This document shows, piece after piece, positions 6,354-13,342 of a DNA stretch of 13,925 bases. Each line of letters starts with the position of its first letter. The first letter of the stretch is position 1. The notes under the pieces were generated by a model. The model had not been told where the DNA came from. It saw only the letters and a program-made list of their open reading frames with translations, and did no database searches. Location: assembly GCA_044375275.1 (NCBI GenBank), contig JBILMZ010000076.1:1-13925 (forward strand), written 5' to 3'. The position numbers and the translations under genes were made by a program. Source of the stretch: SZUA-430 sp044375275. GTDB taxonomy: Bacteria > Pseudomonadota > Alphaproteobacteria > Micropepsales > Micropepsaceae.

Positions 6354-7514
6354 TCAGGGTGGAGGCAGCTGCGGCACCGGTTCGCCGTCGGGTTTTGGTC
6401 CGGTTATCGCTTCGATGGCGGAGGAATTGAGCTGTGCCAGTGCGGCTTCCACCTTCACGCGTGCAGATGCCTTCTGGAGCCAGGGGGCGAGCTGCTTGCG
6501 CGCGGCGCCCTTGATCGCAGACAGTTCGCGGACGGCGGCGGTCAGGTCACCGGCCTTCAGCCGGATTTCGGCGCGTGCCAGGCGGCTTTCCGTCGATGAT
6601 CCTTCCGTTTCGGCGGTGGATCTCCAGCTGACCATGGACGTGAAGTTGGCCCATAGCTGGGAGAAGCCTCCCTGGCCTTGCTGACGGCTTTCGGCGTCCA
6701 GGGCTGCATCCGCGGTGTTCCCGAATGTCGTGATCAGTGTTCCTGTTGTCGGCAGTCCGGTCGCTGCATGGGAGGCCACATCCTGCAGGCTCTGGTTTGC
6801 GGGCAGGAGTGCGGCGACAACGTCATACTCGGTGCGGAAGGGTGATGAACCCTGTGCCGCTCGCGTCAGGTTTGCGATGGCGGATGCCAGGGATGCGCGC
6901 CGCGCGAGATCGAGAAGGTCGGATGACTCAAGTTTCTCCAGCCGGGTCGAGACGTCATCCATACGTGTCGCCACAGCGGTCGTGGTTCCGGTGAGCGTCT
7001 CGAGCGATGTCTTTGTCGCCGTCATGGCTTCGGGGACACCCGTCGTCCTGGTTTCGAGTTCAACGACACGCGTGCTTATGTTCTCAAGGCGCTTGGCCGT
7101 CTCGAGGATTGTTCCTGACAGGGGAGAGGGTGCTGACGGCTCCTTCGGGTCAGTGGAGACCGTTACTGTCGGCACACCCAGGGCCGCAAATGCTGTTTCC
7201 ATGGCGGCGATGCGGCTCTCGAGCTTGCCGACCTGCTCTGCCAGTTGCGTCGTTTCGCGGGACTGGGCGAGGCGGGTGATCCGGCCTTCGATGGTTGTGA
7301 GACGCGTGTCGACCTCGGCGCCTTCCGTCGTAGTGCCAACTTCACTGTCGAGCCAGAAGCGCGACAGGATTGCACCGAAGAATGCGGCCACGAACAGCAA
7401 GAGCAGGATGCCCAACGCGTCGCGCCAGTCCTCGATCAGGCCATGACGCACCTTGCGTTCGCCCGCCGGACGCGGCGATGCCGGTGTGGAAGCAGGAAGT
7501 GGCGGCTGGTTCAT
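6354..7514 (-). CDS. Bacterial mitofilin (Mic60)-like membrane protein
   Basis: A 386-residue protein with the layout of alphaproteobacterial Mic60. The N-terminus is Pro-rich and cytoplasmic, with one transmembrane helix at about 33-52. A long heptad-rich region follows (about 64-205) that is expected to form coiled coils. The C-terminal helical part (about 215-370) includes the amphipathic mitofilin-signature area (SRLARAEIRLKAGDLTAAV and the following helices), and a Pro-rich end closes the chain. Known alphaproteobacterial homologues bend inner membranes and are ancestors of the mitochondrial cristae organiser. The position between hemD and hemY is the classic context. Sequence conservation in this family is low, so the call rests on layout and neighbours together. 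The start has GAGG only two bases from the ATG, a tight spacing, but no other in-frame start fits. There is a 72 bp gap after hemD. Confidence 0.82.
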   Translation of the reverse strand: MNQPPLPASTPASPRPAGERKVRHGLIEDWRDALGILLLLFVAAFFGAILSRFWLDSEVGTTTEGAEVDTRLTTIEGRITRLAQSRETTQLAEQVGKLESRIAAMETAFAALGVPTVTVSTDPKEPSAPSPLSGTILETAKRLENISTRVVELETRTTGVPEAMTATKTSLETLTGTTTAVATRMDDVSTRLEKLESSDLLDLARRASLASAIANLTRAAQGSSPFRTEYDVVAALLPANQSLQDVASHAATGLPTTGTLITTFGNTADAALDAESRQQGQGGFSQLWANFTSMVSWRSTAETEGSSTESRLARAEIRLKAGDLTAAVRELSAIKGAARKQLAPWLQKASARVKVEAALAQLNSSAIEAITGPKPDGEPVPQLPPP

Positions 7515-7586
7515 TCCCTCAGGCCTCGGTCAGATGCGGCGCGAAGTTAGGCCGTATGCCACCTGCAAAACAAATGGGCCCCTCTG

Positions 7587-8297
7587 TCACAGGGTTTCCA
7601 GGAGGTCCCGCATTGCAAGCGACGTCGCATTGTGCGCCACCAAAACCTTACGAAACGTGAGCGTTTTCAACGAATTGGCTGCGTTGCTGCTGATGGCGCA
7701 GGCAGCGATGCGTCCGGTCGTGGCGGCGAGGCCTGCCGCCTGTACAAGATCGCAGAAGATTTTGGCGGTTCTGGGCGAAAAGAATGTTACGGCATCAAGG
7801 GTTCCGTTTAGCAGATGCTCCCGGAGGCCTTCGCCCAGGCTTGTCGCGGCGACGGCCCGGTAAAGCTGCAGTCGATCCAGGTTGGCTCCGATGCCCGCCG
7901 CCATGGATGACAGGTCGCCGGCGACGTCGGCGCCACTGATGTGCAGCATCGGGCGAGAAAGCAGGGAAGGGTGGGTCTTGAGGTGTTCCAGAATGCCGCT
8001 TGTTCCCTCTCCAGTGCTGGTTGCAATGTTGATGAAGCCAGCCTTTCGGGCTTCGGCGGATGTGGCCGGGCCTACGGCCAGCACGGGTATGGAACGGGAG
8101 TGCACGCGTCGTGCTGCTGCACGGACGCCGTTTGCGCTCGTGAATACCAGGAGGCCATACCGCTCCACGTCGATCGCGGGGCCATCGTCACAGGCAATCG
8201 ACAGAAGGGGTTCCGTGACCGGCTCGTGCCCGCGCTCGCGGAGCAGCACTTCAAATTCCCTGGCATCTTCTTTCGGGCGCGTGATCAGGACGCGCAT
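7587..8297 (-). CDS. hemD: Uroporphyrinogen-III synthase
   Basis: A 236-residue cytoplasmic enzyme that cyclises hydroxymethylbilane, with inversion of ring D, to uroporphyrinogen III, the branch point for heme, siroheme and cobalamin. Family marks are the N-terminal LITRP, FTSANGV at about 52-58, AVGPATSAEARKAGF at about 74-88, and the second-domain FFSPRTA near 170. The family is poorly conserved overall, but length, motifs and position agree. It starts 3 bp after the hemC stop codon, so the two are almost certainly co-transcribed and probably translated together, feeding the unstable HemC product directly on. Confidence 0.95.
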   Translation of the reverse strand: MRVLITRPKEDAREFEVLLRERGHEPVTEPLLSIACDDGPAIDVERYGLLVFTSANGVRAAARRVHSRSIPVLAVGPATSAEARKAGFINIATSTGEGTSGILEHLKTHPSLLSRPMLHISGADVAGDLSSMAAGIGANLDRLQLYRAVAATSLGEGLREHLLNGTLDAVTFFSPRTAKIFCDLVQAAGLAATTGRIAACAISSNAANSLKTLTFRKVLVAHNATSLAMRDLLETL

Positions 8298-8300
8298 GGA

Positions 8301-9245
8301 TCAGACCTGAAAGAAGTTTCGACCGGCGCGTGCCAGCAATTCCTCTCCCGCAGATCGTCCGATGGCGCGGGCTTCTTCGGGTGTGCGCGCGAGCTCCTCG
8401 CGTCTCACGTCAAAGCGGATCTTTCCGTCCGGGGACAATGCGCATCCTTCGAAGAGAATCTTCGTGTCCCCGGTTCTGCGGGCGTAGCCGCCGATCGGTG
8501 TCTTGCACGAGCCGTCGAGCACGGTCAGGAATTCCCGCTCAAGCGTCACTGCCAGATGTGTTTCGGCGTGGTTGATGCGGTCAAGCGCCTCGACGAGTCG
8601 CCTGTCCTGTCCACGGCACTCGATGCCGATTGCTCCCTGCGCGACGGCCGGCAACATTTCGGAGATGTCGAGCACCGCGCGGGCTGACGCCTGCTTGCCG
8701 AGGCGGTTCAGTCCGGCAATGGCAAGCACGGTCGCTTCCATGTCTCCGGCGGTCACTTTCGACAGGCGGGTTTCGACATTGCCGCGCAATGGCACGATCC
8801 TGAGGTCTGGCCTGCGATTGAGGAGCATGGCTTGCCTGCGGACCGAGCTTGTCCCGAAACGTGCGTTTTTCGGCAGGTCTTCGAGGCGCTCACCTGCGGC
8901 GGCAATCAGGGCATCGCGCGGATCCTCGCGCGGCAGCACGCAATCGAGGATCAATCCGGGCGGAAGGGCCGTCGGCATGTCCTTCAGCGAATGTACGGCG
9001 CAGTCGATTTCGTTGCGCAGCAGCGCTTCTTCCAGTTCTTTCGCAAACAGGCCCTTGCCGCCCAGATCCGCCAGAGGGCGGTCCTGGATCCGGTCTCCAC
9101 TCGTCTTGATCGGGACGATGGAGGTGTGGATCGCGGCTTCTTCGGCTGACCAGTTCATCACGCCGGCCAGCGCTGCAATGACCAATCTGGTCTGCGCGAG
9201 GGCGAGCGGCGAGCCACGGGTTCCGATGCGGATGGGTGTTTGCAC
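8301..9245 (-). CDS. hemC: Porphobilinogen deaminase (hydroxymethylbilane synthase)
   Basis: A 314-residue cytoplasmic enzyme, the usual size, that joins four porphobilinogen units into hydroxymethylbilane. Conserved features visible: RIGTRGSPLALAQ at the N-terminus, KTSGDRI, the catalytic Asp89 in HSLKDMP, the substrate-binding arginines in GTSSVRR (136, 137) and LRGNVETRL (154, 160), and the dipyrromethane cofactor-binding Cys247 in LDGSCKTPIGG. Translation begins at a GTG; no clear Shine-Dalgarno sequence precedes it. It is the first gene of the minus-strand run and is divergent from tsaD, from which it is separated by 102 bp. I could not pick out a convincing promoter for either gene in that gap. 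Confidence 0.98.
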   Translation of the reverse strand: MQTPIRIGTRGSPLALAQTRLVIAALAGVMNWSAEEAAIHTSIVPIKTSGDRIQDRPLADLGGKGLFAKELEEALLRNEIDCAVHSLKDMPTALPPGLILDCVLPREDPRDALIAAAGERLEDLPKNARFGTSSVRRQAMLLNRRPDLRIVPLRGNVETRLSKVTAGDMEATVLAIAGLNRLGKQASARAVLDISEMLPAVAQGAIGIECRGQDRRLVEALDRINHAETHLAVTLEREFLTVLDGSCKTPIGGYARRTGDTKILFEGCALSPDGKIRFDVRREELARTPEEARAIGRSAGEELLARAGRNFFQV

Positions 9246-9347
9246 GCGTGGAAGATCAGATGCTAGAGGTTCAAGGTCGCGCGCAAGCTATAGAGGATTG
9301 TCGGGCGATGCCATATTTTCAAGCAACTGGAATGGGTTAAACATCAC
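9246..9347. other. Divergent hemC/tsaD intergenic region
   Basis: This 102 bp gap separates the starts of two divergent housekeeping genes, so it must hold promoters for both unless transcription enters from further away. AT-rich cores such as CTATAG (9288-9293) and CATATT (9312-9317) are present. None has a partner hexamer at 16-18 bases good enough to assign. Both genes start with GTG and neither has a strong ribosome-binding site. Confidence 0.4.
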
Positions 9348-10406
9348 GTGCTGACAGTTTTGGGCGTGGAAACAAGCTGCGACGAAACAGCCGCAGCCGT
9401 GGTACGCGGCGCAGTGCCGGGGCCTGGCGAAATCCTGTCCAACGTCATCGCGAGCCAGTTTGATGCGCATCGTCCGTATGGCGGTGTTGTTCCTGAAATT
9501 GCGGCGCGTGCGCATGTCGAGCTCATCGAGTCTGTCATCGTGCGCGCGCTTTCGGATGCCGGGCTGGCTTTGGGAGATGTTGACGGGATTGCTGTTACTG
9601 CGGGTCCGGGGCTCGTGGGTGGTGTTGCTGTCGGGCTGACGACCGCCAAAGCGCTGGCGCTTGCTTCGGGCAAGCCGCTGATTGCGCTGAACCATCTTGA
9701 AGCGCATGCGCTGACGGCGCGCCTGACGAGCGGGGTCGCGTATCCCTATCTGCTGCTGCTCGTGTCGGGCGGCCATTGCCAACTGCTGATCTGCAGCGGC
9801 GTCGGCCAGTTCCAGCGGCTTGGAACGACGATCGACGATGCGGTGGGGGAGGCTTTCGACAAGACAGCGAAGCTGCTGGGGCTTGGATTTCCTGGCGGGC
9901 CTGCGGTCGAGGCGGCTGCCAAAAGCGGTAACGCGCGCAGCTTCAAGCTTCCGCGTCCGCTGTCGGGGACTGCGGGCTATGATTTTTCGTTTTCGGGGCT
10001 GAAATCCGCTGTTCGGCGCCATGTCGAGGTGACGGAGCTGACCGACGAAGCGGTGTCCAATCTTGCTGCCAGTTTCCAGCGGGCGGCGATTGATGCGCTC
10101 ATTGACCGAACGCGTGCGGCGCTTGAGGGGCCTGAAGTGCGGCGCGCCGGGGTGAGGGCGCTGGTGGTGGCTGGCGGGGTGGCCGCCAATGCGGAGCTCA
10201 GTCGCGCCCTGTCGTTTCTGGCAGCCGAGGCCGGCGTTCAGCTGGTTGTTCCGCCGCCGCGCCTGTGCACGGACAATGCGGCGATGGTGGCCTGGGCAGG
10301 ACTTGAGCGGCTTGAGGCCGGACTGACGGACGGGCTTGAGGTTGCGGCGCGGGCGCGCTGGCCGCTTGATGCGGCGAGGGCCGTTTTGCCAGGTGCGAAG
10401 GCGTAA
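9348..10406 (+). CDS. tsaD: tRNA N6-adenosine threonylcarbamoyltransferase TsaD
   Basis: A 352-residue cytoplasmic enzyme that transfers threonylcarbamoyl from TC-AMP to A37 of tRNAs reading ANN codons, working with TsaB, TsaE and TsaC (not in the window). ASKHA-fold and family marks are all present: GVETSCDET at the N-terminus, metal-binding HLEAH (His116, His120), LVSGGHCQL (about 139-147), DDAVGEAFDK, GGPAVE, FSFSGLKSA, GGVAAN (276-281) and the metal ligand Asp309 in TDNAAMVAWAG. The start is a GTG; the N-terminus aligned to the family leaves no better choice, although only a weak GGAA lies upstream. In many Alphaproteobacteria gpsA follows directly; here a TetR gene and a small membrane gene, both on the opposite strand, intervene. 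Confidence 0.98.
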   Translation: MLTVLGVETSCDETAAAVVRGAVPGPGEILSNVIASQFDAHRPYGGVVPEIAARAHVELIESVIVRALSDAGLALGDVDGIAVTAGPGLVGGVAVGLTTAKALALASGKPLIALNHLEAHALTARLTSGVAYPYLLLLVSGGHCQLLICSGVGQFQRLGTTIDDAVGEAFDKTAKLLGLGFPGGPAVEAAAKSGNARSFKLPRPLSGTAGYDFSFSGLKSAVRRHVEVTELTDEAVSNLAASFQRAAIDALIDRTRAALEGPEVRRAGVRALVVAGGVAANAELSRALSFLAAEAGVQLVVPPPRLCTDNAAMVAWAGLERLEAGLTDGLEVAARARWPLDAARAVLPGAKA

Positions 10407-10414
10407 TCCGGCTT

Positions 10415-10455
10415 CAACCAGAACATTCGCCTGGTTGTCCAACCATTTGATTTTT
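10415..10455 (+). terminator. Competing hairpins just after tsaD (weak terminator candidate)
   Basis: CAACCA at 10415-10420, TGGTTG at 10432-10437 and CAACCA at 10440-10445 give two mutually exclusive stems. The first is a 7-bp stem with a 9-base loop (10415-10437). The second is a short stem directly followed by TTTGATTTTT (10446-10455), which would act as a weak intrinsic terminator for tsaD. The sequence relations are exact; a switching role is speculative. A much stronger hairpin lies at 10599-10631. Confidence 0.35.
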
Positions 10456-10598
10456 AAAGATTTTCGTAGGCTTTCGAGAAGCCTGATCCCGGGTCTGACG
10501 CGTGTGGCGCGCTGACAGGGCCGTCCTGTTCACCATCGGGTAATGCTTATTCGCGTTTACCTTGAGGTGCTTTTACCAAGTCATTGGCCTGGAAGGCG

Positions 10599-10631
10599 AA
10601 ACGGACGACCGGGGAGGGAGGTCGTCCGTTT
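10599..10631. terminator. Perfect 12-bp hairpin, bidirectional terminator between tsaD and the small membrane gene
   Basis: AAACGGACGACC (10599-10610) and GGTCGTCCGTTT (10620-10631) are perfectly complementary around a 9-base purine loop. The stem starts with AAA and ends with TTT, so either strand gives a stem followed by a short U run. It lies 24 bp after the stop of the 35-codon minus-strand gene and about 190 bp after tsaD. It probably ends the small gene's transcript and backs up termination of tsaD. Confidence 0.75.
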
Positions 10632-10655
10632 GTGCATCCTGCCATCCATCCGGGA

Positions 10656-10763
10656 TTACAGAAGGTTTGCGGCGTTGGCCAGGAACAGAACGCCGTAGGC
10701 GCTGAGTGCGAACACTGCGATCAGGGCGGTGAGGTCAGAGATCAGGTTGCCGTTGTTGGTCAT
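10656..10763 (-). CDS. Predicted 35-residue single-span membrane protein
   Basis: A short gene with strong coding marks but no family I recognise. The protein begins MTNNGNLISDLTALIAV and ends FLANAANLL. A polar N-terminus of about seven residues precedes one hydrophobic segment (about residues 8-29), so it should span the inner membrane once, with almost no soluble part. The ATG at 10763 has AAGGAG (10776-10771) at a 7-base spacing, which is ideal; the in-frame ATG six bases upstream is too close to it. Of 35 codons, 29 end in G or C (83%), with AAC, CTG, ATC, TTC and GCC dominating, as in well-expressed genes of this genome. A sigma-70-like promoter lies about 46 bases upstream and a perfect 12-bp terminator stem follows the stop. 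It lies downstream of, and on the same strand as, the TetR gene (153 bp gap). A role as a small subunit or regulator of a membrane complex is possible but unproven. Confidence 0.75.
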   Translation of the reverse strand: MTNNGNLISDLTALIAVFALSAYGVLFLANAANLL

Positions 10764-10804
10764 ATTCATTCTCCTTGGTCTGCGGTCGGGCCGGGTGCCG
10801 TTCC

Positions 10805-10844
10805 TTGATGAGAATGATATAGATCAACGCTGACGACAAATCAA
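10805..10844 (-). promoter_or_regulatory. Promoter of the small membrane gene with an overlapping palindrome
   Basis: On the minus strand TTGATT (10844-10839) and TATATC (10821-10816) are exactly 17 bases apart. They predict a start near 10809 and a leader of about 46 bases ending in a strong ribosome-binding site. An imperfect palindrome, TTGAT (10805-10809) and ATCAA (10823-10827) with 13 bases between, covers the -10 element and could be an operator, perhaps for the TetR protein encoded next door. The minus-strand heptamer ATCATTC here also occurs in the TetR/gpsA intergenic region (plus strand, 11612-11618). Confidence 0.5.
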
Positions 10845-10916
10845 TGAATGAAATCGTTTTTGTTCACTCGTACAGTCAAAAGTACACTTTGTCGCATGAT
10901 TTTTTGTCAAAATGGC

Positions 10917-11570
10917 TCAAATGGTGACTAGTTCGTCGGACGCGGACTGGTGGACAGGCTTCTGGGCCTGCTCCCTGCCGGCGCCGCCGTCGTCCAGGCC
11001 GTTCAGAAGCAGGTGCAGCACGCCGTCAAGTTCCCGCTCGAGCTTGTCATAGGACAGCTTTGAGTGGAGTTGCGGGTAGCGGAACTTCATCGTGGCGGAC
11101 TGGAGCATCTCGGCCGAGAACACGACATCTTCGAGGAGGAATTCCGAGGAGGCGTTTCCGGCCGCCAGGATTTCCGAGAGAAGCGCGCGGTTCAACGCGA
11201 GGATGCGATTTGCGAAAAGTGGCCGTTCCTGCGCGACAACGCGCGCCATTTCGAACACCTGTTTGTCGTACTCGAGCTGGTCGTAGGTCAGGCGCATGTC
11301 TGCAAACAGGAAATCGCGCAGGCGCTCCTTGGCGGTGCGCCCGGGTCTCCTCATCACATCCCGCAGCTTGGCAACTGCGAATTCCCCGGCTTCGGTGCAA
11401 ATGGCTTCGGCGATATCCAGCTTGCCTGGAAAGTAGCGGTAGAGGTTGCCCGGGGACATGTTGCAGTCCGAGGCTATCTCCGCCATCGTCGTCTTTGCAT
11501 AACCGTAGTGGAGGAACCGCTTCTTTGCGGCTTCCAGGATGTTTCCTCTGACTGTGTCTTTGCACAACAT
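10917..11570 (-). CDS. TetR/AcrR-family transcriptional regulator
   Basis: A 217-residue DNA-binding regulator. The N-terminal TetR_N domain is clear: RGNILEAAKKRFLHYGYAKTTMAEIA (about 8-33) and the recognition helix region MSPGNLYRYFPGKLDIAEAI (about 38-57). The all-helical C-terminal part (about 65-200) would bind a ligand and dimerise; I cannot name the ligand or subfamily. The last 20 or so residues are polar and probably disordered. Members normally repress their own and neighbouring genes. Here the close neighbours are gpsA (divergent, 69 bp) and the 35-residue membrane protein downstream on the same strand. The start at 11570 has no Shine-Dalgarno sequence, and the promoter found at 11581-11608 would give a leader of only a few bases. 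No other in-frame start keeps the HTH intact except the adjacent TTG at codon 2. Confidence 0.95.
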   Translation of the reverse strand: MLCKDTVRGNILEAAKKRFLHYGYAKTTMAEIASDCNMSPGNLYRYFPGKLDIAEAICTEAGEFAVAKLRDVMRRPGRTAKERLRDFLFADMRLTYDQLEYDKQVFEMARVVAQERPLFANRILALNRALLSEILAAGNASSEFLLEDVVFSAEMLQSATMKFRYPQLHSKLSYDKLERELDGVLHLLLNGLDDGGAGREQAQKPVHQSASDELVTI

Positions 11571-11580
11571 TTCAGTGGAG

Positions 11581-11619
11581 AGTGTAGCGCTTTCGAGTGA
11601 ATCTTCAATAAATCATTCA
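11581..11619 (-). promoter_or_regulatory. TetR-gene promoter with palindromic operator candidate
   Basis: On the minus strand TTGAAG (11608-11603) and TACACT (11586-11581) are 16 bases apart, putting transcription start near 11574, only about four bases before the ATG at 11570. A palindrome, TGAAT (11598-11602) and ATTCA (11615-11619) with 12 bases between, covers the -35 element. That is where an autorepressing TetR dimer would bind, and the site would also be close upstream of gpsA. The hexamers each match consensus at four of six positions. Confidence 0.4.
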
Positions 11620-11639
11620 GCGCATCAGGTGTTGCGATC

Positions 11640-12620
11640 GTGGACATACACAAAATAAACCATGTCGGCGTTGCTGGTGCGGGAGCTTGGGGGACTGCGC
11701 TCGCCCAGTTAGCAGCTGCAGCAAACTGCAGGGTGACGCTCTGGGCGCATAGCGCGGCGCTGGTCAGCGAGATCAATGAACAACACGCCAATTCGCGGTT
11801 TCTGCCGGGGCGGCGCCTGAATGAAAGCGTCGTGGCGATCGGCGATCCGGGTGCGCTTGCCGAGGCGGATGCCGTTCTGCTCGTGTGTCCGGCGCAGGTG
11901 CTGCGCGAGACGCTGCGAAAAGTTCCGGTTCGGGTGCCCGTCGCGATTTGCGCCAAGGGGATCGAGCGCGGTTCGGGCCTGATGATGCATGAGGTGTGCG
12001 AGCAGGAGGTGCCGGGCGGCCGGTTCGGCATGCTCTCCGGTCCCAGTTTCGCGGACGATGTCGTTCGTGGCTTGCCCTGCGCCGTGACGATCGCGTTTGC
12101 CGACCTGTCGATCGCGTCCCGGTTGGGGGAAGCGCTCGGCTCAGCCGTGTTTCGACCCTATGCGTCGGGCGATGTTGTCGGCGTGGCTGTTGGCGGTGCA
12201 GTGAAGAACGTGCTGGCGATTGCCTGCGGTATTGTCGAAGGGCGGGGCCTTGGCGAGAGTGCACGTGCTGCCATCATGACCAGAGGCTTCGCCGAGATGG
12301 CGCGGTTCGGACTGGCGCTGGGTGCGAAGCTTGAAACGCTGTCCGGCCTGAGCGGTTTTGGTGACCTGGTGCTGACTGCCTCCAGTCGACAGTCGCGCAA
12401 CTTCTCTCTGGGTATCGCGCTTGGGCAGGGCGGATCGGTGCATCGTGCCGGGCCTTTGGCTGAAGGTGCAGCAACCGCACCGGCGCTTGTCCGACGCGCG
12501 AATGCCCTGGGCATCCAGATGCCGATCGCCGAAGCCGTGGCGGATATCGTCGAGGGTCGCATTGACGTGGACGCTGCCATTCGGGCCTTGTTGTCCCGGC
12601 CCCTGAAAAGCGAGCACTGA
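11640..12620 (+). CDS. gpsA: Glycerol-3-phosphate dehydrogenase [NAD(P)+]
   Basis: A 326-residue cytoplasmic enzyme that reduces dihydroxyacetone phosphate to sn-glycerol-3-phosphate, the backbone for phospholipid synthesis. The Rossmann motif GAGAWG is at 13-18. NSRFLPG (51-57), CAKGIERG (104-111, Lys106) and LSGPSFADDV (132-141) follow. The catalytic lysine is Lys189 in GGAVKN, and Asp242 in SGFGDLVLTASS and the adjacent SRNF complete the active site. Length is normal. The start is a GTG with AGGT nine bases upstream. It leads a tight plus-strand run with the YciI, EVE and Rieske genes. Confidence 0.98.
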   Translation: MDIHKINHVGVAGAGAWGTALAQLAAAANCRVTLWAHSAALVSEINEQHANSRFLPGRRLNESVVAIGDPGALAEADAVLLVCPAQVLRETLRKVPVRVPVAICAKGIERGSGLMMHEVCEQEVPGGRFGMLSGPSFADDVVRGLPCAVTIAFADLSIASRLGEALGSAVFRPYASGDVVGVAVGGAVKNVLAIACGIVEGRGLGESARAAIMTRGFAEMARFGLALGAKLETLSGLSGFGDLVLTASSRQSRNFSLGIALGQGGSVHRAGPLAEGAATAPALVRRANALGIQMPIAEAVADIVEGRIDVDAAIRALLSRPLKSEH

Positions 12621-12625
12621 TACCG

Positions 12626-12916
12626 ATGCTGTTTGCCCTGATCTGTACCGACAAGCCGAACTCGACTGCGATCCGCATGGAAGCGCGCCCTCGCCACCTC
12701 GCCTATATCGAAGCGCACAAGTCGCGCGTACCAATCGCGGGGCCCTTCACGTCGGAAGACGGGCAGTCCATGACGGGCAGCCTGATCGTGCTTGACGCTG
12801 ACAGTCTTGAGGCTGCGCGCGCCTTCTCGGCGAACGATCCCTATGTGCAGGCGGGCCTCTTCTCGAGCGTCGAGATCCGGCCGTGGAAGTGGACGATCGG
12901 TGGACCGAAGGCGTGA
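12626..12916 (+). CDS. YciI-family protein (cytoplasmic)
   Basis: A 96-residue single-domain YciI protein. The typical pattern is present: a first strand LFALICTDKP, the helix with conserved His24 (RPRHLAYIEAHK), AGPF at 39-42, GSLIVLDADSLEAARAF, and Asp71-Pro in SANDPYVQAGLF, ending with a strand and WKW. The paired His and Asp are the only likely functional residues; the family has no general assigned reaction. It lies 5 bp after gpsA and 3 bp before the EVE gene, a neighbourhood common in Alphaproteobacteria. There is no signal peptide, unlike the YciI-like protein at 1388-1843. Confidence 0.93.
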   Translation: MLFALICTDKPNSTAIRMEARPRHLAYIEAHKSRVPIAGPFTSEDGQSMTGSLIVLDADSLEAARAFSANDPYVQAGLFSSVEIRPWKWTIGGPKA

Positions 12917-12919
12917 ACG

Positions 12920-13342
12920 ATGGCGTACTGGCTCCTGAAATCCGAACCCGAGACATGGTCCTGGGAACAGCAGATCAAGCGCGGCGACAAGGGTGAACCC
13001 TGGAGCGGCGTTCGCAATTACCAGGCGCGGCTGAACCTACGCGCGATGAAGACGGGCGAACGCGGCTTCTTCTATCACTCCGGCGAAGAGAAGGCGGTCG
13101 TGGGCATCGTCGAGATCATCCGCGAAGCCTATCCCGATCACACGGCGGAGAAGGGTGACTGGTCGATGGTGGATGTCATCGCGATCGAGAGTCTCAAGAC
13201 GCCTGTGACGCTCTCGGATGCGAAGGCGGTACCGCTGCTGTCGAAGATGGTGCTTGTCAACAATACGCGCTTGTCCGTGCAGCCGGTCAGCGACGCGGAG
13301 TGGGTGCAGATCTGCAAGATGGGCGGCGTGAAGGCCAAATGA
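12920..13342 (+). CDS. EVE-domain protein
   Basis: A 140-residue EVE (PUA-like fold) protein, the length of the stand-alone family related to thymocyte nuclear protein 1. Diagnostic segments are YWLLKSEPETWSW at the N-terminus, WSGVRNYQA at 28-36, GERGFFYHSG at about 46-55 and VVGIVEI at about 60-66. EVE domains form an aromatic cage that, in characterised members, recognises modified bases in DNA or RNA; the ligand of this subgroup is not established. It starts 3 bp after the YciI stop, and its own stop overlaps the Rieske start (ATGA), so all are probably co-translated. Confidence 0.95.
   Translation: MAYWLLKSEPETWSWEQQIKRGDKGEPWSGVRNYQARLNLRAMKTGERGFFYHSGEEKAVVGIVEIIREAYPDHTAEKGDWSMVDVIAIESLKTPVTLSDAKAVPLLSKMVLVNNTRLSVQPVSDAEWVQICKMGGVKAK

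Noticed and set aside
6715..7446. Plus-strand open frame opposite the mitofilin-like gene
   Set aside because: Val/Ser-rich composition is what antisense of this codon pattern gives; no start signal, and it opposes a conserved gene order.
9288..10442. Long minus-strand open frame spanning all of tsaD
   Set aside because: Its product is Arg/Gln-rich with no domain pattern, it lacks a ribosome-binding site, and TsaD on the other strand has every family motif. It is a by-product of GC-rich codon use.
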